A stretch of DNA of 64,000 nucleotides from Microbacterium lushaniae (GTDB lineage: Bacteria; Actinomycetota; Actinomycetes; Actinomycetales; Microbacteriaceae). Positions within the stretch are counted from its first letter, which is position 1. Every line of letters starts with the position of its first letter. Positions 43,808 through 51,104 of the stretch are shown here, one piece after another. The position numbers and the translations under genes are program-made. The notes under the pieces are model-generated. The model did no database searches. It saw only the letters and a list, made by a program, of their open reading frames with translations, and was not told the DNA's origin. Location: contig NZ_CP044232.1 of NCBI RefSeq assembly GCF_008727775.1, positions 1,488,001-1,552,000 on the forward strand, given 5' to 3'.

Positions 43808-46759
43808 ATGCCCGCCGCGACGACGTCAGCGCTGGCGTCATGGCGGTTCACCGGCACCCTGCGGCACTATCAGGCCGACGTGCTCGAGCGCGTGGACACG
43901 GATGCGGGCTCGCCGCTGCACATCGTGGCCCCGCCCGGTTCGGGCAAGACGCTGCTCGGACTGCTGCTGGCCGTCCGCCGTGGCCGGCGCGCCGTCGTCC
44001 TGGCCCCGACCACGACCATCCGATCCCAATGGGCACGTGCGGCCGAATCCCTGGCCCCCGACGCCGGCGCCGTGTCCGAGGACCCCGGGCGCCTCGCCGA
44101 CCTCACCGTGCTGACGTATCAGGCGCTGAGCGTGCTCGACGCGGCCAACCCCTTCGCGAGGCTGGCGCACCGGCGGTGGCGCGATGAGCTGGAGGCGGAC
44201 GGGCGCTCGCCCGAGGCTGCGGAGCTGTGGCTCGCGGAGCTGGAGTCCCACAACCGCTCCGCCTATCGGCGCGGGATCGCGAGCCGATCGCGGACGCTGC
44301 GGCGCCGGCTGGTGCGGCAGGACGCCGACGTGCTCGCAGCGGCGCTGCATCCCAACGCCCTCGCGCTGATCGATCGGCTCGTCGCGCACGAGGTCGACAC
44401 GATCGTGCTCGACGAGTGCCACCACCTGCTCGATCACTGGGCCCTGGTGGTGGCGACGCTCGTCGCACGTCTGCGGGCGGCGGGGCGCGACCCCCTCTTG
44501 ATCGGGCTCACCGCGACGCTGCCCTCGCCCGACGACGCCGAGGAGTACGACAACTACACGTCCCTCCTGGGCGATGTCGACTACGAGGTGCCGGTGCCGG
44601 CGGTCGTGCGCGAAGGCAACCTCGCGCCCTACCGCGACCTGGTGCGTTTCGCCGAGCCCACGGCCGAGGAGCTCGCCTTCCTCGCCGCGCATGCCGAGGG
44701 CCTCGCGGTGCTCCTGCGCACCACGTTCGCCCGCGACACCGGGCTGCAGTTCCTCCTCGACGTCCTGCAGCCCGAGCCCCCTCCCGTGCCGCCGCGCTCC
44801 GAGCTGGAACCGCCGCCGCCCGCGCCCTCGGAGGACCCGGTGGACGCGCGGCTGGCCGCGGCCTTCGCGGCCGATTTCGCCGGTGCCGAGGCGGCGTCGG
44901 CGATGCTCGCGACGGTGGCGCCGCAGCATCCGCTCGTCGCCCGTGTGCCCGACGCCGCGCGTCGGCCCCCGAACACCGACGAGTCGTTGCGGCTGCTCGC
45001 CCGCTTCGCGCTGGATCGGGTGCTGCCCGACCCCGCCCGGCAGGCGCAGTGGCACCGCATCCGCCGCATCCTGGCCGATTTCGGCTACGCGCTCACCGAC
45101 CGCGGTGTGCGCCGCACGCGCGACCCCGTCGACACGATGCTCGCCTCGTCGCTGGCGAAGGACTACGCCGCGTGCGACATCCTCCGCCTCGAGCGGGAGG
45201 CGCTCGGCGAGGAGCGGCTGCGCGCGCTCGTCGTCACGGATTTCGCCGAGCACGGCAACAAGCACGGTGGGCTCGTCGGTGCCGCGGGGGCGCTTCGCAC
45301 CTTCGCGACGCTCGTCGCGGATGCGGCGAGCTCCGTGCTGCGACCGATCCTCGTGACCGGCAGCCGCACGCGCATCGCCACGCGCGACGCGGCTGAGCTC
45401 GTGCCGGCCCTCGAGGCCCTGCTGGGCGCGCCGGTCGCCGCGGCGCCGCTGCTGGAGTCGCCCGACGTGTCGGAAGTGCACGCCCCCGGCGTGGGTGCCG
45501 CGGCGCTCGTGCGCGCAGCATCCGTCCTCCTCACCCGCGGCGCGGTGCACGTTGTGGTCGGCACGCGCGGACTGTTCGGCGAGGGCTGGGACTGCCCGGC
45601 GGTCAACACGCTCATCGACCTGACCGCCGTCTCGAGCGCCTCGGGCACCCAGCAGCTGCGCGGGCGCACGCTGCGCCTGGACCCGGCCTGGCCCGAGAAG
45701 GTCGCGCACAACTGGACCGTCACCGCGCTCCTGCCACCGTCCTTCCCGCTTCAGGCCCAGCCCGACGCGACCCGGCTGCGGCGCAAGCACGCGCGGCTGT
45801 GGGGGCTCGACGTCGAGGACCCCTCGCGCGTGGTGCGCGGCCTCTCCATCACACTGTCCGCCGCGCAGCGGGCGGCGGTGGACGCGGTGCTGGCGAAGGA
45901 CGCGAACGTCTCCGTCCAGGCCCTGAACGCCGCGGCGCCGCTCCCGGAGCGCTCCGCGACGCGCGCGCGGTGGCGGATCGGCGAGGAGTACCTCGACCGG
46001 GAGGTCGTGAGCGCCCTCGTGCCGCGGCGACCGCAGACGCCGGTGTTCCGGACCAGCGCCCCGGCCTCGCGGGCGGTGGGTGCCGCGTTCGGCGGCGTGG
46101 TGGCCGCATCCGCTCTGGCCGGTGCGGGCGCTGCATCCGCCGGGGCACTGGTCTCTCCCGAACTCGGCATCGTGACAGGCATCGCGGTGCTGGTCGCCGG
46201 TGTCGGCAACGCCGTGCCGTTGGCGAGGACGTGGCGGCGGACGCGCGCGCAGCTGGCCCCGGGGTCGGAGCCGTACCGCCGCATCGCTGGGCTCGTGTGG
46301 GACGCCCTGCGTCGCGCCGGCCGCGTCACCGACGTGGGGTCGATGATCGCGGTGACCGAGGGGGAGACGCAGGCGGGCCTCATCCCGCTGACGATCGAGG
46401 TGCCCTCCGCGACGAAGGCCGATCAGCACGTGTTCGCCGACGCGATGGCGGAGCTGCTCGGACCGGTGCGGACCCCCCGCTTCCTCCTCGAGACCGGACG
46501 CGGCGGCCGCTCGGCCGCGGTGCGATGGGCCCTGCGCCGAGCCGTGCGGCAGGGGGACGAAGGGCACTTCCTCGCCGTGCCCTCCCTCATCGGGCGACGC
46601 CGGGAGGACGCCGAGGCCTTCGCCGCCGCGTGGGAGCTGCAGGTCGGGCCCTGCGTGCTGCACGCGATGGATCGCCCCGGTCAGCTCGCGCTCATGGCGC
46701 GGGCGCGGCGCGGCGGGTCCGACGTCCCGGCGCCGGTCACCCGGGAGGAGTGGCGGTAG
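43808..46759 (+). CDS. large superfamily II DEAD/DEAH-type helicase
   Basis: The 983-aa protein has helicase motifs in order: Walker A PPGSGKT (about 42-48), DECHH (202-206), TATLPS (about 235), GLFGEGWDCPAVN and QQLRGRTLR (about 615). The region between motifs III and IV carries a long Pro/Glu insertion. The C-terminal part has hydrophobic helices (GAAFGGVVAASALAGAGAAS, IVTGIAVLVAGVG, about 755-800) and a unique domain of about 180 residues. No nuclease domain is seen. Possible roles are DNA/RNA remodelling or defence. Confidence 0.85.
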   Translation: MPAATTSALASWRFTGTLRHYQADVLERVDTDAGSPLHIVAPPGSGKTLLGLLLAVRRGRRAVVLAPTTTIRSQWARAAESLAPDAGAVSEDPGRLADLTVLTYQALSVLDAANPFARLAHRRWRDELEADGRSPEAAELWLAELESHNRSAYRRGIASRSRTLRRRLVRQDADVLAAALHPNALALIDRLVAHEVDTIVLDECHHLLDHWALVVATLVARLRAAGRDPLLIGLTATLPSPDDAEEYDNYTSLLGDVDYEVPVPAVVREGNLAPYRDLVRFAEPTAEELAFLAAHAEGLAVLLRTTFARDTGLQFLLDVLQPEPPPVPPRSELEPPPPAPSEDPVDARLAAAFAADFAGAEAASAMLATVAPQHPLVARVPDAARRPPNTDESLRLLARFALDRVLPDPARQAQWHRIRRILADFGYALTDRGVRRTRDPVDTMLASSLAKDYAACDILRLEREALGEERLRALVVTDFAEHGNKHGGLVGAAGALRTFATLVADAASSVLRPILVTGSRTRIATRDAAELVPALEALLGAPVAAAPLLESPDVSEVHAPGVGAAALVRAASVLLTRGAVHVVVGTRGLFGEGWDCPAVNTLIDLTAVSSASGTQQLRGRTLRLDPAWPEKVAHNWTVTALLPPSFPLQAQPDATRLRRKHARLWGLDVEDPSRVVRGLSITLSAAQRAAVDAVLAKDANVSVQALNAAAPLPERSATRARWRIGEEYLDREVVSALVPRRPQTPVFRTSAPASRAVGAAFGGVVAASALAGAGAASAGALVSPELGIVTGIAVLVAGVGNAVPLARTWRRTRAQLAPGSEPYRRIAGLVWDALRRAGRVTDVGSMIAVTEGETQAGLIPLTIEVPSATKADQHVFADAMAELLGPVRTPRFLLETGRGGRSAAVRWALRRAVRQGDEGHFLAVPSLIGRRREDAEAFAAAWELQVGPCVLHAMDRPGQLALMARARRGGSDVPAPVTREEWR

Positions 46760-46968
46760 CAGCGGCTGTTCCGCGGCCCCGCCGCATCCTGCTGCCGCTA
46801 CCGTCCCGTGTCCCGCCTCCGCCTACCGTCCCGCCGCCCGCCTACCGTCCCGTGTCTCGCCTCCGCCATCCCGCATCCGCCTACCGTCCCGCCGTCCGCA
46901 TCCCGCATCCGCCCCGCGCCCCCGCGTCCCGGCGTCCCCGACTTCCCGCCCCCGCCTCCCGCATCCCG

Positions 46969-47068
46969 CTGCCGTGCCGCGTCCCGCCTCCCGCTGCCGT
47001 GCCGCGTCCCGCCTCCCGCTGCCGTGCCGCGTCCCGCCTCCCGCTGCCGTGCCGCGTCCCGCCTCCCG
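46969..47068 (+). repeat. 25-bp tandem repeat, four exact units
   Basis: The unit starts CTGCCGTGCCGCGTCCCGCC. It is repeated four times end to end inside a strongly pyrimidine-rich tract that runs from about 46795 to 47205, mostly of CCCGCCTCCCGC-type words. Confidence 0.85.
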
Positions 47069-47209
47069 CATCCCGTCCCCGCCTCCCGCCTCCGCCCCCG
47101 CCCCCGCGTCCCGCCTTCCCGCCCCGCGTCCCGCCTCCCGCATCCCGTCCCCGCCTCCCGCCCCGCCTTCCCGCCCCGCGTCCCCGCCTCCCGCATCCGC
47201 CTTCCTCTG

Positions 47210-47291
47210 CCCGAACTCCTCAAATCCGGCGCCAGAACTCCCGGTTCGGGTCGATTCGGGCCCCGCGCGCCGCGGCCTTGAGGAGTTCGGG
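47210..47291 (+). repeat. 82-bp palindrome-ended element, copy 1
   Basis: The ends CCCGAACTCCTCAA and TTGAGGAGTTCGGG are perfect 14-bp inverted repeats. The inside is GC-rich and shared in outline with the other copies. No coding sequence. Confidence 0.85.
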
Positions 47292-47372
47292 ATGGGCGAA
47301 GCGGCCAAGGGGGCTGCGGCCAGCGGCCTGAGGCCGCCAGGCGCCTGCGGGCGGACGAGGCCGCAAGGTGCC

Positions 47373-47396
47373 GACGGGGCGACGGGGCGACGGGGC
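47373..47396 (+). repeat. GACGGGGC tandem octamer, three copies
   Basis: Three adjacent copies of GACGGGGC are followed by a partial copy and by degenerate GCCGACGGGGCC words up to about 47455. Confidence 0.7.
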
Positions 47397-47492
47397 GACG
47401 GGCCAGCGGCGCCGACGGGGCCGACGGGGCCAGCGGCGCCGACAGGCCAGCGGGGGCGGCGGGGCCGGCCGGTTCTGCCGGGTCTGGACGTG

Positions 47493-47574
47493 CCCGAACT
47501 CCTCGAATCTCGTGCCTTCCGGCGTCGTTGGGGCCGATTCCCGGCGCGCAGCCCGCGGTCTTGAGGAGTTCGGG
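47493..47574 (+). repeat. 82-bp palindrome-ended element, copy 2
   Basis: The left end is CCCGAACTCCTCGA and the right end TTGAGGAGTTCGGG. Length and orientation match copy 1. Confidence 0.85.
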
Positions 47575-47623
47575 ACGGTCGAGGTGGCCCGAGCGGCGGT
47601 CGCGGTCTGCTGCCTGGCCGCTG

Positions 47624-47704
47624 ACCGAACTCCTCAATTCCGCCGCCGAGGTGGCCGGTTTGGCCGCATGGGCGGTGGACATCAGCGGTTTTGAGGAGTT
47701 CGGG
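47624..47704 (+). repeat. palindrome-ended element, copy 3
   Basis: CCGAACTCCTCAA at the left and TTGAGGAGTTCGGG at the right enclose TTCCGCCGCC and GGCCGGTTTGGCCG, which recur in copy 4. Confidence 0.85.
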
Positions 47705-47781
47705 ATGTCGGAGTCCGAGGAGCGGACCGGGACGGGCGAGCTGGGGATGGGACAGGGTCTGCCGCGCGGGCCGCGCACGGA

Positions 47782-47795
47782 CCCGAACCCCTCGA
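47782..47795 (+). repeat. isolated degenerate end of the same element
   Basis: CCCGAACCCCTCGA matches the left end of the 82-bp elements with two changes. No matching right end is present before copy 4, so it may be a relic. Confidence 0.5.
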
Positions 47796-47838
47796 ATCCG
47801 TCGGTGGGCGCCGCCGGTTCGGCCGGTGCCCGGACGTG

Positions 47839-47920
47839 CCCGAACTCCTCAGTTCCGCCGCTGCGGGGGCCGGTTCGGTCGGTTTCGGACCAGCAGGCCC
47901 GCGGTTTTGAGGAGTTCGGA
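47839..47920 (+). repeat. 82-bp palindrome-ended element, copy 4
   Basis: The left end CCCGAACTCCTCA and right end TTGAGGAGTTCGG enclose GTTCCGCCGCTGCGGGGGCC and CAGGCCCGCGGTTT, close to copies 2 and 3. All four copies point the same way. Confidence 0.85.
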
Positions 47921-47939
47921 TGGGGGAGACGGCGGAACC

Positions 47940-48041
47940 GGCGAGGTGCGACTGGCCGGGCGGCGAGGTGCGACGGACGGACGGACGGCGAGGTGCGACC
48001 GGCGGGCGGCGAGGTGCGACCGGCGGGCGGCGAGGCGCGAC
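47940..48041 (+). repeat. 21-25-bp tandem repeat, five units
   Basis: GGCGAGGTGCGAC begins at 47940, 47962, 47987, 48008 and (one change) 48029. The units are separated by GGCGGGC-like words. It ends 14 bp before the D-aminoacylase-family stop. Confidence 0.8.
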
Positions 48042-48054
48042 CGGCGGGGCGGGG

Positions 48055-49551
48055 TCAGCGGGGCAGGCCGCGCACGGCACGGCCGGGGTACGCGGCTGTG
48101 TCGAGGGCACCGTCGCGGATGACGAAGCTCCCGCCCACGAGCAGGTGACGCACGCCGCTGGAGGGGCGCACCGGGTCGGCGGTGGAGGCGTTGTCGGTGA
48201 GGGCCGCCGGGTCGATCACGACGAGGTCGGCGTCAGCGCCGGCATCGAGCCGGCCCTTCGTGCGCATCGCCGGGGCGACCTCGTCGAGCACGCGGGCGGG
48301 CAGGTACGCGCAGCGGCGGAACGCCTCGACCCAGTCCCACAGCGCGTGCTCGCGCACCATGAGGCGGATGCTGCGGGCGAACGTGCCCGCCGTCCGCGGG
48401 TGCGTGGACGCACCCGCGGGCAGCGGCCACTCGCGCGTGTCGGCGCGGCGGTCGGGCCACTCGATGGGCATGGCGTCGCTGGCCACGATCGCATCGGGGA
48501 AGGCCAGCGAGCGCCGCAGGCGCGCCCGGTCGGCCTCGTCGCGCTCGTCGAGGAACTCCACGAAGCACGTTGCGGCCGGGTCGGACTCCCGCACGTGCCG
48601 CAGGCGGCGCTCGTCGGCGATGCGTTCGCCGCTGCCGAGCATGACGATGCTCGACGGCGACAGCCCGGTCTCCCGCAGCCGCTCGGGCGAGAGGAAGGCG
48701 GCGCCCACGCTCGTGCTGCCCATGCCGTAGGGGTACGCCTCGACGGTGATGCGCGAGCCGGACGCGCGCGCGGCGTCCAGGTCGCCGAGCACCCGGTCCA
48801 CGTGCCGGCGCGATGTGCTGTTGACGTGACAGTGGTGCATCGCCGCCCCGGTCTCGGCGGCGGCGAGCGCGACCTCCCGCGACCCGTCGACCGGCGTGGT
48901 GGGGTCCAGTTCGATGAGGTCGCGCACGTGCGTGAAGGTCGGCGCCCCCGCGGCGGCGGCGAGCCTGGCCACCGCGACGTACTCGGCGGGGTCGGATCGC
49001 GGGGCGTACCCGAGCAGCACGCCGATGCCGAGGGCGCCGGCGGCCAGTTCGCCCTCGAGCAGTTCCAGCCACGCGGCGCGCTCGCGCGGGGACGAGGTGC
49101 GCTGCCACTGGGCGCTGCCCAGGAGTGCGGATGAGGCGTGGAAGTCGGCGGTGGGCGTCACGCCCGCCAGCACCTGGCCGCGGGCATCCGACCAGGATGC
49201 GGAGAAGCCGTAGTTGAGGACGCGCCCGTCCGCTGCGGCGGCGGCGTACGCGGCGTCGCTCGGCATGAGGCCGGCCTCGAGGTCGAGCGTCGTGGTCACG
49301 CCGTCGAAGGCCTGCAGCCGCTGCCCGGCGATCGAGTGCACATGGCTGTGCAGGTCGACGAATCCGGGGCCCACGACCATGCCGGTCACATCCACGACCG
49401 TGCCGGAATCGGCGACGGGGCCGGAATCGGCGACGGGGCCGGGGGAGACCTGCACCACGCGGCCGCCACGGATGACGACGTCGGCGACGGTGTCGGTTCC
49501 GGCGGCCGGATCGATGACGCGCCCACCGCGCAGGATCGTCGTATTCATCAC
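48055..49551 (-). CDS. N-acyl-D-amino-acid deacylase / D-aminoacylase family amidohydrolase
   Basis: The 498-aa protein has the amidohydrolase entry (ILRGGRVIDPAAGTDTVADV), the metal motif GFVDLHSHVHS, FTHVRDLIELDP, AMHHCHVNSTSRRHVDRVL, the catalytic Asp region IVASDAMPIEWP and a C-terminal strand return (GADADLVVIDPAAL). This is the D-aminoacylase/dihydroorotase-like group that removes acyl groups from N-acyl-D-amino acids. Divergence from the D-peptide operon through shared operators supports this specificity. Some members act on D-Glu or creatinine-type substrates. Confidence 0.87.
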   Translation of the reverse strand: MMNTTILRGGRVIDPAAGTDTVADVVIRGGRVVQVSPGPVADSGPVADSGTVVDVTGMVVGPGFVDLHSHVHSIAGQRLQAFDGVTTTLDLEAGLMPSDAAYAAAAADGRVLNYGFSASWSDARGQVLAGVTPTADFHASSALLGSAQWQRTSSPRERAAWLELLEGELAAGALGIGVLLGYAPRSDPAEYVAVARLAAAAGAPTFTHVRDLIELDPTTPVDGSREVALAAAETGAAMHHCHVNSTSRRHVDRVLGDLDAARASGSRITVEAYPYGMGSTSVGAAFLSPERLRETGLSPSSIVMLGSGERIADERRLRHVRESDPAATCFVEFLDERDEADRARLRRSLAFPDAIVASDAMPIEWPDRRADTREWPLPAGASTHPRTAGTFARSIRLMVREHALWDWVEAFRRCAYLPARVLDEVAPAMRTKGRLDAGADADLVVIDPAALTDNASTADPVRPSSGVRHLLVGGSFVIRDGALDTAAYPGRAVRGLPR

Positions 49552-49585
49552 GATCCATCATTCTCGTCCGCGCCCACTCCGGCCT

Positions 49586-49598
49586 GTGCGATCGGACG
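49586..49598. promoter_or_regulatory. operator copy A, CGATCG-centred
   Basis: GTGCGATCGGACG is the exact reverse complement of operator B (49617-49629), and its core is itself nearly palindromic around CGATCG. It lies in the 114-bp divergent gap. Confidence 0.7.
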
Positions 49599-49616
49599 AG
49601 GTTCGAGCGGCACATC

Positions 49617-49629
49617 CGTCCGATCGCAC
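49617..49629. promoter_or_regulatory. operator copy B, CGATCG-centred
   Basis: CGTCCGATCGCAC lies 31 bp from operator A (three helical turns), so two dimers would face the same side. It ends 24 bp before the -10 box of the 49666 gene, next to the expected -35, which fits activation as well as repression. Confidence 0.7.
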
Positions 49630-49653
49630 CAACGAGCGCCGCCCGCACCTCTC

Positions 49654-49659
49654 TATGGT
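49654..49659 (+). promoter_or_regulatory. -10 box of the D-peptide operon
   Basis: TATGGT lies 6 nt before the ATG at 49666. No -35 box is evident 17 bp upstream, so an activator bound at operator B may be required. Confidence 0.5.
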
Positions 49660-49665
49660 GAGACC

Positions 49666-51054
49666 ATGCGCACCCCCGACGACATCGCCGCGTTCCTGGA
49701 CGCCGACTTCGCCCGCCTGGTCTCGGAGCACGGGGTACCGGGTGCCGCGGTGGCCGTCCTCAAGGACGGCGTGATCGTCGATCGCGCTGCCGGCGTGCTC
49801 AGCACGGCCACCAAGGTCGACGCGACGCCCGACTCGGTCTTCCAGATCGGCTCGATCACGAAGGTGTGGACCACGACGCTCGTGATGCAGCTCGTGGACG
49901 AGGGGCTGCTGGATCTGGATGCGCCGCTGCGCGAGTACCTGCCCGCCTTCCGCGTCGCCGACGAGACGGCCGCGGCCACCATCACGACGCGCCATCTGCT
50001 GAGCCATGTGGGCGGCTTCGAGGGCGACGTCTTCACCGACACCGGACGCGGGGAGGATGCCATCGAGAAGTACCTCGAGCATGTCGCCGAGCTGCCGCAG
50101 GTGTTCGCGCCGGGGCAGATCTTCTCCTACAACAACGCGGCGTTCAGCGTGCTCGGCCGCCTCATCGAGGTGCTGCGCGGCACGCACTGGGAGGCCGCCC
50201 TCACCGAGCACCTGGCCGTGCCGCTCGGGCTCACCCACGTCGCCCCGAGCGCCTACGAGGCGATCATGTTCCGTGCGGCCGTCGGCCACATGGGAGAGGG
50301 CGATGACGGCACTCCCACTCCGGCTCCGGTGTGGGCGCTGGCCAAATCCAACGAACCGGCCGGATCGATGCTCGCGATGACGGCGCACGATCTCGTCGCC
50401 TTCGCGAAGATGCACCTGGACGGCGGACTGGCCTCAGACGGCACCCGGGTGCTGTCGGAGGAATCCGTGCGCGCCATGCAGGAGCGGCAGATCACCCTTC
50501 CCCGCCTGACCGGGATGGGGGATGCGTGGGGCCTCGGCTGGGAGATCTTCGTCGAGGGCGCTCCCACCGTGATCGGCCACGACGGCGGCACGATCGGGCA
50601 GTCCGCCTTCCTCCGTGTGGTCCCCGAGGCCGGGCTGGTCGTGGCGCTGCTGACCAACGGCGGCGACGTCATGGGGCTGTTCGGCGACGTCGTCAAGACG
50701 ATCGTCACGGACGTCGCGGGTGTCGAGCTGCCCGGTTTCCCCACTGTGCCGACGGAGGAAGTCGCCGTGGATGCGGCACCGCTGGTGGGTTTCTATTCCA
50801 ACTCCACGTTCGACATGACCGTCAGCGTCGACGACGACGGGCGCATCTGGCTCGACAGCACCCCCAAGGGCATCGCGGCGGAGATGGGCGAGGAGCCCGA
50901 GCACGTGCAGCTCGTCGGCCTGGACGCCGACTCGCTCATCGCTGTCGAGCCCACCATGAAGGAGATGCACGTCGTCTACGCCTTCCTCGGTGAGGATCGC
51001 GACGGACGCCGCACGCACATGCACTACGGACGCGCGATCTCGCGCGCCGACTGA
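49666..51054 (+). CDS. serine hydrolase of the class C beta-lactamase fold, D-aminopeptidase-like
   Basis: The 462-aa protein has SITK (Ser63, Lys66), YNN (Tyr155, Asn157) and HDGGT (His305) in the spacing of class C beta-lactamase-fold peptidases. As recalled, the Ochrobactrum D-aminopeptidase uses Ser62, Lys65, Tyr153 and His287. A C-terminal beta domain (about 350-462) follows. There is no signal peptide, so it is probably cytoplasmic. It heads a D-peptide operon. Its closest relative here is the C-terminal half of the 56412 fusion, which shares the phrase FTDTGRG. An esterase is an alternative. Confidence 0.87.
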   Translation: MRTPDDIAAFLDADFARLVSEHGVPGAAVAVLKDGVIVDRAAGVLSTATKVDATPDSVFQIGSITKVWTTTLVMQLVDEGLLDLDAPLREYLPAFRVADETAAATITTRHLLSHVGGFEGDVFTDTGRGEDAIEKYLEHVAELPQVFAPGQIFSYNNAAFSVLGRLIEVLRGTHWEAALTEHLAVPLGLTHVAPSAYEAIMFRAAVGHMGEGDDGTPTPAPVWALAKSNEPAGSMLAMTAHDLVAFAKMHLDGGLASDGTRVLSEESVRAMQERQITLPRLTGMGDAWGLGWEIFVEGAPTVIGHDGGTIGQSAFLRVVPEAGLVVALLTNGGDVMGLFGDVVKTIVTDVAGVELPGFPTVPTEEVAVDAAPLVGFYSNSTFDMTVSVDDDGRIWLDSTPKGIAAEMGEEPEHVQLVGLDADSLIAVEPTMKEMHVVYAFLGEDRDGRRTHMHYGRAISRAD

Positions 51055-51104
51055 CCAGGCCCCACCCTCTGCGCACCACCCGACCAGCAGAAGAGAGAAT
51101 CCGC

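Larger units (their letters stand above)
46760..48054. other. 1.3-kb repeat-rich region without genes
   Basis: It holds C-rich tandem repeats (46795-47205), a block of GACGGGGC repeats, four 82-bp palindrome-ended elements and a 21-25-bp tandem repeat just before the D-aminoacylase stop. Open frames here cross repeats and have no homology-like segments, so I call none. Confidence 0.8.

Noticed and set aside
43838..46663. 941-codon minus-strand open frame
   Set aside because: It is the shadow of the helicase gene; His/Arg/Gly-rich with no motif.
45799..47331. Frames running from the helicase into the proline/arginine-rich repeat region
   Set aside because: They translate the tandem repeats into low-complexity Pro/Arg/Ser runs in every frame, which is expected from CCCGCC repeats.
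47210..47920. Possible CRISPR array
   Set aside because: The copies are 82 bp with inverted ends, unevenly spaced, with variable interiors and no cas genes nearby.
46760..48054. Insertion sequence or integron remnant
   Set aside because: No transposase or integrase fragment could be found in any frame.
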